A stretch of 15,927 nucleotides of DNA from an uncultured Clostridia bacterium (GCA_944376785.1 CALWDV010000021.1:1-15927); one strand, 5' to 3'; shown: positions 5,756 to 12,597, counted from the first letter of the stretch. Notes: generated by a model not told the origin, from the letters alone. Made by a program: numbers and translations.

Positions 5756-8500
5756 TCATTTCCAAGAAGAAAACCTAATTTTATTGCATAGGTTAACCAC
5801 GTTTGCATATAATGGATAACTAAATTGAACCAAGCATAGCATAAACAAAATGTTTTGCAAGTTAAGTTTAACATAGTCGAAGAAACTCCAAGGAATGAAT
5901 GCTAACAATAATGATGCAAAAATTAACATTCCCAAAAACAAACATGACCTATAAACATCAAAAGGTTTGCAAAGTTTAAATAAAACTAAAAATCCTGCAA
6001 GTGTTACAACCAAGCTTGCCATTGTTTCATATTGTCCATCTGTTCCAACAATTGTGTTAAACACAAACATTGCAATAACGTTTAATGTGAACACTATGGC
6101 ACCAGGCAAAGCGTTTGTGATAAGGTTTGGTAAAAACCTTCCTTGAATTGGCTCTTTGTTTGGTTGCAAAGATAGAAAGAATGCAGGAATTCCAATAACA
6201 CAAGTTTCCAAAAGCAAAACTTGGTTTGTGTTAAATGGATATTGTGTTTGCATTATTAAACAGAAAATTGATAAGAACATTGTGAACAGTGTTTTCATTA
6301 AAAACAAAGAACTACTTTTTTGAATGTTGTTAATAACACGTCTTCCTTCTGCAACCACACTTGGCATACTTGCAAAGTTGCTGTTCATTAACACTAAATG
6401 GCTAACATTTCTGGTGGCTTCACTTCCACTTGCCATTGCAATAGAACAATCGGCTTCTTTTAATGCTAAAATGTCGTTAACTCCATCACCTGTCATGGCA
6501 ACTTTATGACCTTTATTTTTAAGTGCTTTAACCAATATCATTTTTTGTTCTGGTGAAACACGGCCAAACACAGTGTAGTTATCGGCTGCATCAATAACTT
6601 GTTGTTCGTTTAACCCTTCCAAACTAATAAATTTTTCGGCATTTTCAACGCCAACACGTTTGCTTACTTCACTAACGGTTATTGGGTTGTCACCACTAAT
6701 AATTTTAATTTGAACATGGTTTTCTTTAAACCACTTAATTGTTTCAGCAGCATCTTCTCTAATATGGTCTTCAATAACAATTATTGCAATTGGAGTGCGT
6801 TTTGCAGGAACTTTATCATTTTCAATTTTTCCATCGCATTTTGCAAGTAAAATAACTCTAAACCCTTTACTTGCATATTGTTTAACTAATTTGTCAACTT
6901 CTGCATTTTTTTCTTTTTGAACAAATTCAGGAGCACCAAAAACATAGGTTTCATTATTTTTAAATGTTACTGCACTAAGTTTTCTGGCACTGCTAAATGG
7001 TAACACTTCACTTTTTGTGAACTCTTTACTATAACCAAAATGAGTGGCTAATGCACGTGAAGTTTGGTTGTTATCTTCAAGTGCAGTAAGCATACTTCCC
7101 ATAATGTCGTTAATTGTGTGATTAACATCTTTTAATTGAATAACAGAATTAACTTTCATGCTTCCATCTGTTATTGTTCCTGTTTTATCTAAACATAACA
7201 CATCGGCTCTTGCCAACATTTCAATGCTATATAAATCTTGAACCAAAGTGTGTCGCTTTGCAAGTTTAACAACACCAACAGCCAAAGCCACACTTGTTAA
7301 CAAAAACATTCCAGAAGGAATCATTCCAATAATTGAACCTGCTGTTTTCTTGATTGTTTCGTTAATAACACCAAGTTCGTTGAAGTTGTTGTAATACATT
7401 AATATTGCCAAAGGAATTATAACAATACCAATACAACGAATAACCAAATTTAAACTTCTAAGTAATTCACTTTTTGGTTTTTTATATTCTTTTGCTTTTG
7501 CAGAAAGTTTTGCTGTGTAGTTAAATTCGCCCACTCTTTCAACTTTTGCAGTACATTTTCCACTAGCAATAAAACTTCCGGAATATAAAAAGTCACCTTT
7601 TTTCTTTTTAACAGCAACACTTTCACCGGTTAGCAAACTTTCATTTGCTTCAACTTCACCTTCCACAACTTTACAGTCGGCACAAATTTGTTTTCCTGTT
7701 GAAAAATAAATTATGTCATCAAGCACAACATCATCAACAGGAATTTCGCGTTTATATCCTTCACGCAACACAGTTGCCGTTGGTGCACTTACCAAACTAA
7801 TTTTTTCAATGGTTTTCTTTGCTCTAATTTCTTGCACAATTCCAATAACAATGTTTGCAGTAATAATTATCATAAAGAACAAATTGCTCCAAGCTTCAAC
7901 TGCAATTAATGCACCAGCAACTGCAAAACAAAGCAAGTTAAAAAATGTGAAAATGTTTGTGAAAAATATGCTTCTATAAGTTTTAACGTTTTTGTTTTCA
8001 ACTTTGTTTGTTAAATGTTCGGCAATTCGCTTATCAATTTGTTCTTGATTTAAACCTTTTTTTGCATCAACATTAAAACGTTCAACTTGTTCTAAATCAA
8101 TTTTTTTCTTTTTACGTTTTAAACGTTCTTTCTTTTCTTTTTCTTTTTTTAACTTTGGATTAACTTCTTCTGGTGTTAAAATTCTTGGTTTTCTAATTTC
8201 TTCACCATCAGATTTTCGTTTTTGTTTTTCTTTTTTACTTTCAACCTTTTCTTCTTGCAAAGGTTTTAATATTTCAGTTACTTTTTCTTCAACTTCATTG
8301 TTTTTTGTTTCTTTGTTTGAAGTTGTTTTAGTTGCCTTTTTTGTAGTAGTTTTTTTTGTTGTGGTTGATTTTTTTGGTTTGCTAGAACTTTCTTTTTGTT
8401 GTTCATCTGTTTGTTTTATGTCAACCACATTTTCATTCTGTTTTTCTTCCAACTTCATTTCAATTTGATTGTTAGTAACAGTTCCTTTTTTCTTTCCCAT
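5756..8500 (-). CDS. P-type cation-transporting ATPase, CtpE-like, with long Lys-rich N-terminal tail
   Basis: A 914-residue ATPase that pumps a cation across the membrane using ATP. Motifs present: TGES (291-294, actuator), DKTGT (438-442, phosphorylated Asp438), SGDNP (602-606) and GDGVND (671-676, hinge). About ten hydrophobic helices fit (roughly 178-200, 204-222, 350-370, 386-412, 730-750, 760-778, 798-818, 826-842, 850-872, 882-902). The M4 region reads IGMIPSGMFLLTSVALAVG, followed by AKRHTLVQDLYSIEMLARADVLC; this is the CtpE-like branch rather than the PacL, MgtA or KdpB types. CtpE of mycobacteria takes up calcium; the substrate here is not proven. Unusual is the first ~140-residue tail: a Thr/Lys repeat (45-62) and blocks of Lys/Glu (84-133), predicted disordered and cytoplasmic. 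The ATG has AGGAG four bases upstream. It is a single-gene unit, divergent from glyS. Confidence 0.93.
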   Translation of the reverse strand: MGKKKGTVTNNQIEMKLEEKQNENVVDIKQTDEQQKESSSKPKKSTTTKKTTTKKATKTTSNKETKNNEVEEKVTEILKPLQEEKVESKKEKQKRKSDGEEIRKPRILTPEEVNPKLKKEKEKKERLKRKKKKIDLEQVERFNVDAKKGLNQEQIDKRIAEHLTNKVENKNVKTYRSIFFTNIFTFFNLLCFAVAGALIAVEAWSNLFFMIIITANIVIGIVQEIRAKKTIEKISLVSAPTATVLREGYKREIPVDDVVLDDIIYFSTGKQICADCKVVEGEVEANESLLTGESVAVKKKKGDFLYSGSFIASGKCTAKVERVGEFNYTAKLSAKAKEYKKPKSELLRSLNLVIRCIGIVIIPLAILMYYNNFNELGVINETIKKTAGSIIGMIPSGMFLLTSVALAVGVVKLAKRHTLVQDLYSIEMLARADVLCLDKTGTITDGSMKVNSVIQLKDVNHTINDIMGSMLTALEDNNQTSRALATHFGYSKEFTKSEVLPFSSARKLSAVTFKNNETYVFGAPEFVQKEKNAEVDKLVKQYASKGFRVILLAKCDGKIENDKVPAKRTPIAIIVIEDHIREDAAETIKWFKENHVQIKIISGDNPITVSEVSKRVGVENAEKFISLEGLNEQQVIDAADNYTVFGRVSPEQKMILVKALKNKGHKVAMTGDGVNDILALKEADCSIAMASGSEATRNVSHLVLMNSNFASMPSVVAEGRRVINNIQKSSSLFLMKTLFTMFLSIFCLIMQTQYPFNTNQVLLLETCVIGIPAFFLSLQPNKEPIQGRFLPNLITNALPGAIVFTLNVIAMFVFNTIVGTDGQYETMASLVVTLAGFLVLFKLCKPFDVYRSCLFLGMLIFASLLLAFIPWSFFDYVKLNLQNILFMLCLVQFSYPLYANVVNLCNKIRFSSWK

Positions 8501-8862
8501 ATTACTCCTAGTATAATTAATATTTAATTAAAAAATTAAATACTTTTTCCATAATAATTTTTTTGATTTAATATAAACAATATATATTCTTATTAAACAT
8601 TAATATTGTAACATAAAAAATATCTTATTTAATAGTGTTTAAACAAATTTTTAATAATTTTGTAATTAAATTCAAAATTTTAAAAAAGTTAATTGAAATA
8701 TATTTTCTATTTTGCTAAAATATTAAAGCATTTTAAAATGTTAATTTATAAAATTAATTATTTAATTTTTTATTGAAAAATAACACCAACAAAAATAAGT
8801 TATTATTAAAGTAACATTTTTGAAAGTGTATTTTATATAACTATGATAAAAGAGGAATAAAA
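8501..8862. other. Divergent 362-base A+T-rich gap between the ATPase and glyS
   Basis: No open frame with a ribosome site is present and no RNA gene is recognisable. There is no T-box: neither the conserved GGTGG-type antiterminator bulge nor a terminator hairpin before glyS can be found, although glycyl-tRNA synthetase genes in Bacillota often carry one. It contains the glyS promoter candidates near its right end and a weak candidate for the ATPase on the minus strand (TTGTTT 8575-8580, 18 bases, TATTAT 8551-8556). Confidence 0.6.
8811..8847 (+). promoter_or_regulatory. Candidate glyS promoter(s)
   Basis: Two overlapping possibilities: GTAACA (8811-8816), 17 bases, TATATA (8834-8839), with start near 8846, which keeps the AGAGGA ribosome site (8851-8856); or TTGAAA (8820-8825), 16 bases, TATGAT (8842-8847), whose start near 8854 would cut into that site. 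The first fits translation better. Confidence 0.4.
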
Positions 8863-10251
8863 ATGGCAGAAGTAAAAACAAAAGCAACAATGGATAAGAT
8901 TGTTAATCTTTGCAAAAATCGTGGATTAATTTTTCAAGGCAGTGAAATTTATGGTGGAATGGGTAACACTTGGGATTATGGTCCTGTTGGTGTTGAAATA
9001 AAAAACAACATTAAACGTGCTTGGTGGAAACGCTTTGTTCAAGAAAACACAAACAGTTTTGGTGTTGACGCTGCAATTTTAATGAACAGCCGTGTTTGGG
9101 ACGCAAGTGGTCACACTGCAAGTTTTTCAGACCCTAAAATGGATTGCAAGGAATGTAAAACTCGTGAAAGAGCCGATAATTTAATTGAAGATTATGCTAA
9201 AAAACATAATTTGCAAATTAACCCTGACACAATGACCAATGAAGAAATGGAAAAGTTTATTGCAGACAATAAAATTAACTGCCCAAAATGTGGGAAACAT
9301 AACTGGACACCAATTAGACAATTTAACTTAATGTTTGAAACTTCACGTGGTGTTACCGACGAAAATCAAAACAAAATTTATCTTCGTCCAGAAACTGCAC
9401 AAGGTGAATTTGTTAACTTTTTAAATGTTCAACGCACAATGCGTGCAAAAGTTCCTTTTGGAATTGCTCAAATTGGAAAAGCTTTTAGAAATGAAGTAAC
9501 CCCTGGAAACTTTATTTTTAGAACCATTGAATTTGAACAAATGGAACACCAACTTTTCTGCAAAGAAGGAACAGACCACGACTTTTATGAATTATATAAA
9601 CAAAAAGCATTTAACTTTTTAACAGACCTTGGTTTTAACAAAGACCATCTTCGTTTTAAAGACCACGACAAACTTGCACATTACGCAAAATCTGCTTGTG
9701 ACATTCAATACTACTACCCAATGGGTTGGCAAGAACTTAACGGAATTCATAACAGAACCAATTATGATTTAAGCCGTCATCAAGAATACAGCGGAAAAAA
9801 TATGCTATATCTTGACCCAATAACAAACGAAAAATATATTCCTTATGTTGTTGAATATTCAATTGGTGCAGATAGATTAATGCTTGCTGTTTTATGTGAA
9901 GCATATGATGAAGAACAATTAGAAAATGAAACTCGTGTTGTTATGCACTTCCACCCTGCCATTGCTGCATACAAAGTTGCAGTGCTACCACTTCAAAAAC
10001 AACAAAGCGAAAAAGCAAGAGAAATTTATAACGAACTTTCAAAACACTTTATGTGCACATTTGACGAATCAGGTTCAATTGGAAAACGTTATCGTCGTCA
10101 AGATGAAATTGGAACACCAATTTGCTTAACAGTTGATTTTGATAGTTTAGAAGATAACACAGTAACACTTCGTGACCGTGACACAATGGAACAAATTAGA
10201 GTTAAAACCGATGAAGTTTTACCTTATGTTTTAAACAAAATTAAATTTTAA
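8863..10251 (+). CDS. glyS: Glycine-tRNA ligase, single-chain class II (dimeric type)
   Basis: Charges tRNA-Gly with glycine using ATP. The 462 residues are full length for the bacterial single-chain (alpha2) enzyme, unrelated in architecture to the alpha2beta2 GlyQ/GlyS form. Visible landmarks: N-terminal FQGSEIYGGMGNTWDYGPVG (24-43), zinc-binding pairs Cys95/98 and Cys140/143 in the insertion, RPETAQG (175-181), class II motif 2 with FRNE (208-211), motif 3 with GADR (335-338), and the C-terminal anticodon-binding domain (about 360-460) with KRYRRQDEIGTP. AGAGGA lies six bases before the ATG. It is a single-gene unit, terminated by the strong hairpin that begins two bases after its stop codon. 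Codon use matches the neighbours; there is no sign of transfer or truncation. Confidence 0.98.
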   Translation: MAEVKTKATMDKIVNLCKNRGLIFQGSEIYGGMGNTWDYGPVGVEIKNNIKRAWWKRFVQENTNSFGVDAAILMNSRVWDASGHTASFSDPKMDCKECKTRERADNLIEDYAKKHNLQINPDTMTNEEMEKFIADNKINCPKCGKHNWTPIRQFNLMFETSRGVTDENQNKIYLRPETAQGEFVNFLNVQRTMRAKVPFGIAQIGKAFRNEVTPGNFIFRTIEFEQMEHQLFCKEGTDHDFYELYKQKAFNFLTDLGFNKDHLRFKDHDKLAHYAKSACDIQYYYPMGWQELNGIHNRTNYDLSRHQEYSGKNMLYLDPITNEKYIPYVVEYSIGADRLMLAVLCEAYDEEQLENETRVVMHFHPAIAAYKVAVLPLQKQQSEKAREIYNELSKHFMCTFDESGSIGKRYRRQDEIGTPICLTVDFDSLEDNTVTLRDRDTMEQIRVKTDEVLPYVLNKIKF

Positions 10252-10252
10252 T

Positions 10253-10285
10253 AAAAAAAGAACAACAAAATGTTGTTCTTTTTTT
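10253..10285. terminator. Bidirectional terminator between glyS and a small membrane-protein gene
   Basis: A perfect 15-base stem (arms 10253-10267 and 10271-10285, core AGAACAACA / TGTTGTTCT) with an AAA loop. The A-run on the left and T-run on the right make it a terminator in both directions. It overlaps the TAA of the convergent gene ending at 10284. Confidence 0.92.
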
Positions 10286-10580
10286 ATCTCCAATGTTTTG
10301 GATTTGTTGATGCCTGAACAATTTGACCAGACAAATGTTTTTTTGCTTTGTTAAAGTAAATTAGTGCCACAATTTCTAACACAACACCAATTAATAAAAA
10401 CACAATTATTAACACTGTTAAATATAAGTTTGAAAATTTGTTAATCTTTGTCCACAAATTAAGACCTAACCCACCACACAAAAAAATTAAAGCAAACACT
10501 TGCAACCATGCAGCATTTTTTCTTAATTTTTTTATTAACAAACTTCTTTTTAATAAATATTCTTTATTTAATTTTTCCAT
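10284..10580 (-). CDS. Small two-helix membrane protein of unknown function
   Basis: A 98-residue protein with a basic N-terminus (KRSLLIKKLRK), two hydrophobic helices (about 25-43 and 52-75) separated by a short turn (TKINKFSN), and a polar C-terminus ending PKHWR. The charge pattern suggests both ends are cytoplasmic. I recognise no family. It is likely real: it has its own strong promoter (10604-10632), AAAGG nine bases before the ATG, and shares a terminator with glyS. The gene upstream (Nudix) ends 71 bases away with no obvious terminator, so some read-through is possible. Confidence 0.72.
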   Translation of the reverse strand: MEKLNKEYLLKRSLLIKKLRKNAAWLQVFALIFLCGGLGLNLWTKINKFSNLYLTVLIIVFLLIGVVLEIVALIYFNKAKKHLSGQIVQASTNPKHWR

Positions 10581-10603
10581 AACTAAAAACCTTTTACAAA
10601 ATT

Positions 10604-10632
10604 ATTATATAACAAATCATAAAATATTGCAA
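10604..10632 (-). promoter_or_regulatory. Promoter of the two-helix membrane protein gene
   Basis: On the minus strand TTGCAA (10627-10632), 17 bases, and a perfect TATAAT (10604-10609). Predicted start is near 10597, giving a 17-base leader containing AAAGG. Confidence 0.7.
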
Positions 10633-10651
10633 TACACAATTAAGCTACTGT

Positions 10652-11140
10652 TTAATAATTATTTTTAATAAATTTTTCAAACCCTTTAATTGAAGATTTT
10701 CTAAAAATACCCTTATCAATTTTTTCTTCAATTTCTGTTTTTGAAAGCCAATAAACACTTTCCACTTCACTTTCTTGCAAAACAAAATTTGTTTTAATTA
10801 AGTTATTATTTTCAAACATATAAACATCAAAAATGGCGTCGTTATGAATAATACTACCCAAAAATTTTAGTTGTGATAAATCCAAATTATAGCCAAGTTC
10901 TTCCATAACTTCAATTTGTGCCTGAACTTTGCTTGTGTTACCACTAGAAACAGCACCACCTGTTACTGCAAACAAACCACCCTTTTGTTTACTAACTTTT
11001 TGAATTAAAAACTTATTTCCACACTTTAACCAAACAACAACAACCTTAACTTTTTCATTTTCAGTTAAAGAACAATTATTTCTTTCAACAATTCTACCTG
11101 TTTTATTTCCATTAATATCATAAACATCTAATAATTCCAA
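10652..11140 (-). CDS. Nudix-fold protein with a degenerate Nudix box, TTG start
   Basis: A 162-residue protein. The N-terminus LLDVYDINGNKTGR (3-16) is typical of the isopentenyl-diphosphate-isomerase-like (Idi-type) branch of Nudix proteins. The Nudix box spans 62-84 (canonical G-x5-E-x7-R-E-U-x-E-E-x-G). Here the Gly62 and the metal-binding E77, E80, E81 and G83 are kept, but the first Glu is Asn68 and the Arg is Ile76. The loss of two box residues makes full pyrophosphohydrolase activity uncertain; it could have altered substrate use or be a binding protein. The start is TTG at 11140, since GAGG lies five bases upstream and no in-frame ATG exists between it and the promoter. It is likely monocistronic. 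Confidence 0.88.
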   Translation of the reverse strand: MELLDVYDINGNKTGRIVERNNCSLTENEKVKVVVVWLKCGNKFLIQKVSKQKGGLFAVTGGAVSSGNTSKVQAQIEVMEELGYNLDLSQLKFLGSIIHNDAIFDVYMFENNNLIKTNFVLQESEVESVYWLSKTEIEEKIDKGIFRKSSIKGFEKFIKNNY

Positions 11141-11145
11141 AATAG

Positions 11146-11149
11146 CCTC
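11146..11149 (-). promoter_or_regulatory. Ribosome binding site deciding the TTG start
   Basis: On the minus strand GCGAGG (GAGG at 11146-11149) lies five bases before TTG at 11138-11140. The resulting N-terminus (MELLDVYD) lines up with the start of Idi-like Nudix proteins, which supports this choice. Confidence 0.6.
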
Positions 11150-11167
11150 GCAAACCTTTTATTATTT

Positions 11168-11196
11168 ATTATACTACTTAAATTAAACAAGGTAAA
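11168..11196 (-). promoter_or_regulatory. Promoter of the Nudix gene
   Basis: On the minus strand TTTACC (11191-11196), 17 bases, TATAAT (11168-11173). Predicted start is near 11161, giving a leader of about 20 bases. Confidence 0.6.
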
Positions 11197-11295
11197 AAAT
11201 TTAAATTAAAATTTTTAAAAAAATATTTAACTTGCCACAAAAAGTGTTAGAATTTTATGAAAAGAATTTTTATAAAAAATAAGCAATATAAATAA

Positions 11296-11321
11296 TAAGT
11301 AAAGAAAACACCAAAGTGGTG
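11296..11321 (-). terminator. Second terminator-like hairpin downstream of tRNA-Glu
   Basis: On the minus strand CACCA / TGGTG (arms 11317-11321 and 11309-11313) with a 3-base loop is followed by TTTTCTTTACTTATT. It is a near copy of the hairpin next to the tRNA (20 of 22 bases in the shared segment). Confidence 0.55.
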
Positions 11322-11438
11322 CAATATAAGGGGTCCCCAAAACATTATGAAGTGTGCTAACACTAAGTTTTGGGGCTGTAAGGAAAGCCCACTGATAAGT
11401 TTTCTTTTTGGTAAAAAAAGAAAACACCTAGGTGGTGC
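11301..11438. repeat. Two 22-base direct repeats flanking a hairpin array
   Basis: Segments 11301-11322 and 11417-11438 are identical at 20 of 22 positions (shared flanks AAAGAAAACACC and GTGGTGC, differing only in the middle AAA versus TAG), 116 bases apart. They enclose the hairpin 11335-11375 and part of the inverted repeat 11378-11447. The copies coincide with the terminator-like hairpins. No open frame with a ribosome site overlaps them. Confidence 0.75.
11335..11375 (-). ncRNA. Two-tier hairpin in the tRNA-distal leader, possible structured RNA
   Basis: Outer arms CCCCAAAAC (11335-11343) and GTTTTGGGG (11367-11375) form a perfect 9-base stem. Inside, after a 7/2-base asymmetric bulge, AGTGT (11351-11355) and ACACT (11360-11364) form a second 5-base stem with a GCTA loop. 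It would be on the tRNA-Glu transcript if the first terminator is read through. G+C content is higher than in the surroundings. It matches no RNA family I know; the strand is inferred from the tRNA. Confidence 0.45.
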
Positions 11439-11447
11439 TTTCCTTAC
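11378..11447 (-). repeat. 70-base imperfect inverted repeat immediately after tRNA-Glu
   Basis: Perfect 11-base outer arms (GTAAGGAAAGC 11378-11388; GCTTTCCTTAC 11437-11447) and perfect 10-base inner arms (TTTTCTTTTT 11400-11409; AAAAAGAAAA 11415-11424) around a 5-base loop, with a mispaired middle. One base separates it from the tRNA CCA end. The long fold competes with the shorter terminator at 11413-11441, because they share bases. Confidence 0.75.
11413..11441 (-). terminator. Terminator of tRNA-Glu
   Basis: On the minus strand AAAGCACC / GGTGTTTT (arms 11434-11441 and 11421-11428, one G-U pair) with a 5-base loop is followed by CTTTTTTT (11413-11420). It starts 8 bases after the encoded CCA. 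Confidence 0.7.
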
Positions 11448-11448
11448 G

Positions 11449-11523
11449 TGGTAGCCCTATGGGGAATCGAACCCCAGATTCCACCGTGAGAGGGTGGCGT
11501 CTTAACCGCTTGACCATAGGGCC
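11449..11523 (-). tRNA. trnE: tRNA-Glu, anticodon CTC, CCA encoded
   Basis: The 75-base cloverleaf reads on the minus strand: acceptor GGCCCTA / TAGGGCT, D arm GTCAAGCGGTTAAGAC, anticodon stem CCACC / GGTGG with loop CTCTCAC (anticodon CTC at the middle, reading GAG), T arm TGGGG TTCGATT CCCCA, then A and an encoded CCA. The first acceptor pair is G1-U72, a wobble. In an A+T-rich genome GAG is a minor Glu codon, so this is probably the second isoacceptor beside a TTC-anticodon tRNA elsewhere. It has its own promoter and terminator. Confidence 0.97.
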
Positions 11524-11539
11524 ATAAATAAGCATTGTT

Positions 11540-11568
11540 AGTATATATGAATTTATAATTTTTTGCAA
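11540..11568 (-). promoter_or_regulatory. Promoter of tRNA-Glu
   Basis: On the minus strand TTGCAA (11563-11568), 17 bases, TATACT (11540-11545). Predicted start is near 11533, about ten bases before the mature 5' end at 11523, as expected for a single tRNA gene. Confidence 0.72.
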
Positions 11569-11688
11569 CATCTTTTTTTATTAACTTTGCATTGCATTAA
11601 TTTAATGATATTATATTTATAGTATTAGAAAAAATAACATTATAAATTATGTTAACCTAAAAAGTTAATATAATCATTAGGAGGAAGA

Positions 11689-12225
11689 ATGTTAAAAAAC
11701 AGTAAAGGAATAAAAATTTTTAGTGTTATATGTTATTTAATTGCATTAACTTCATTAGGATTTTTTATTTACGAACTAGTTAAAGCCAATGGAAATTTTA
11801 ATTCAAACCTTGTGTTATTTATTGGTTTAATTGTTGCAACGGTTATGCTTGGTTTAATTGCTCTTGTTTTAAACCCACCAAAATTTTTAAAAAGAAGCAC
11901 TTTCACATTTATAACAGCCATTGTGTTATTTGCACTTGCAGGTGTGGCACTTGCCTTTATGATATATTCTTGTGTTAATGGTTTTGTTGTTAAAGATTGC
12001 TTAATTTGTGCAACTGTGTTCATTGTTGGAACTTTGTTTGGCATTACTTTATTGCAAATTGCAAAACAAGATATTAATGTTGAATATAGAGAAAATAAAG
12101 AAAAGAAAGAAGAAATTTTAAACAAACAACAAAATCGAGCAAAATTAACTGCATGCCCTTATTGTGGTTGCCGTTTAACACCAGAAGATGAAACTTGCCC
12201 AAATTGTAAATCAAAATTAAATTAA
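11689..12225 (+). CDS. Four-helix membrane protein with C-terminal zinc ribbon
   Basis: A 178-residue protein with four hydrophobic helices (about 9-30, 40-61, 72-94, 104-125), a charged linker rich in Glu/Lys (133-152) and one zinc ribbon (Cys 156, 159, 170, 173; CPYCGCRL then CPNCKSKL). The even helix number places the ribbon in the cytoplasm on the same side as the N-terminus. A strong AGGAGG lies just before the ATG. It leads a two-gene operon; the second gene, 16 bases on, also ends in a zinc ribbon after a membrane helix. I recognise no named family. The ribbon is of the general zinc_ribbon_2 type common in Bacillota membrane proteins and probably mediates protein contacts rather than DNA binding. 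Confidence 0.85.
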   Translation: MLKNSKGIKIFSVICYLIALTSLGFFIYELVKANGNFNSNLVLFIGLIVATVMLGLIALVLNPPKFLKRSTFTFITAIVLFALAGVALAFMIYSCVNGFVVKDCLICATVFIVGTLFGITLLQIAKQDINVEYRENKEKKEEILNKQQNRAKLTACPYCGCRLTPEDETCPNCKSKLN

Positions 12226-12241
12226 AATCAAAGGATGAATT

Positions 12242-12562
12242 ATGCTAACTAACCTTCTTTTAAACATTTGTATGTTATTAGACCCTTTTGAAGATTTTGA
12301 CGATATGTTTGATGACTTTAAAGCAATTTTTATAACAATATTTGTTATTGTTGCCGTTGTTATCATTGCCACAATAATTTATTCAATTATTAAATTTAAT
12401 AAAACAAAAAAATCTTCAAATGATTTTTTTAATAAAGTAAAAAACAAAATTGATAAAACCATTGAACAAGAAAAAATAAAAAACATTTGCCCATATTGTG
12501 GCACGCATTTAAAAGACGATGAAACAAAATGTCCAAGCTGTGGAGCAAGACGCCAAAATTAG
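12242..12562 (+). CDS. Single-helix membrane protein with C-terminal zinc ribbon
   Basis: A 106-residue protein: a short hydrophobic start, an acidic stretch (DPFEDFDDMFDDF, 14-26), a membrane helix (about 28-51), a basic/charged linker (52-80) and a zinc ribbon (Cys 83, 86, 97, 100; CPYCGTHL then CPSCGARR). AAGGA lies six bases before the ATG; an ATG seven bases further upstream is out of frame. It follows the 178-residue gene by 16 bases, so they are very likely co-transcribed and may work together. The ribbon CPYCG...CP.C matches that of its neighbour, suggesting a common origin of the tails. The function is unknown. Confidence 0.82.
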   Translation: MLTNLLLNICMLLDPFEDFDDMFDDFKAIFITIFVIVAVVIIATIIYSIIKFNKTKKSSNDFFNKVKNKIDKTIEQEKIKNICPYCGTHLKDDETKCPSCGARRQN

Positions 12563-12567
12563 TAAAA

Positions 12568-12597
12568 AAAAAAAGGAACATAATTGTTCCTTTTTTT
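12568..12597. terminator. Bidirectional terminator between the zinc-ribbon operon and cardiolipin synthase
   Basis: A perfect 13-base stem (arms 12568-12580 and 12585-12597, core GGAACA / TGTTCC) with a TAAT loop, A-run on the left and T-run on the right. It overlaps the TAA stop of the convergent gene that ends at 12596. Confidence 0.9.

Noticed and set aside
8501..8862. Possible T-box leader for glyS
   Set aside because: No specifier stem, no conserved antiterminator bulge and no terminator hairpin precede the ATG.
11227..11427. 66-residue minus-strand frame overlapping the repeats after tRNA-Glu
   Set aside because: It starts with GTG inside the tRNA terminator, has no ribosome site, and its composition is explained by reading through the inverted repeats.
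11669..11674. TATAAT just before the gene at 11689
   Set aside because: A start 6-7 bases downstream would fall inside the AGGAGG ribosome site and remove part of it, and there is no acceptable -35; the real promoter of this operon was not identified.
11769..12125. 118-residue minus-strand frame opposite the four-helix protein
   Set aside because: It is a shadow of the plus-strand gene, which has AGGAGG, hydrophobic helices and a zinc ribbon; the minus frame has no ribosome site.
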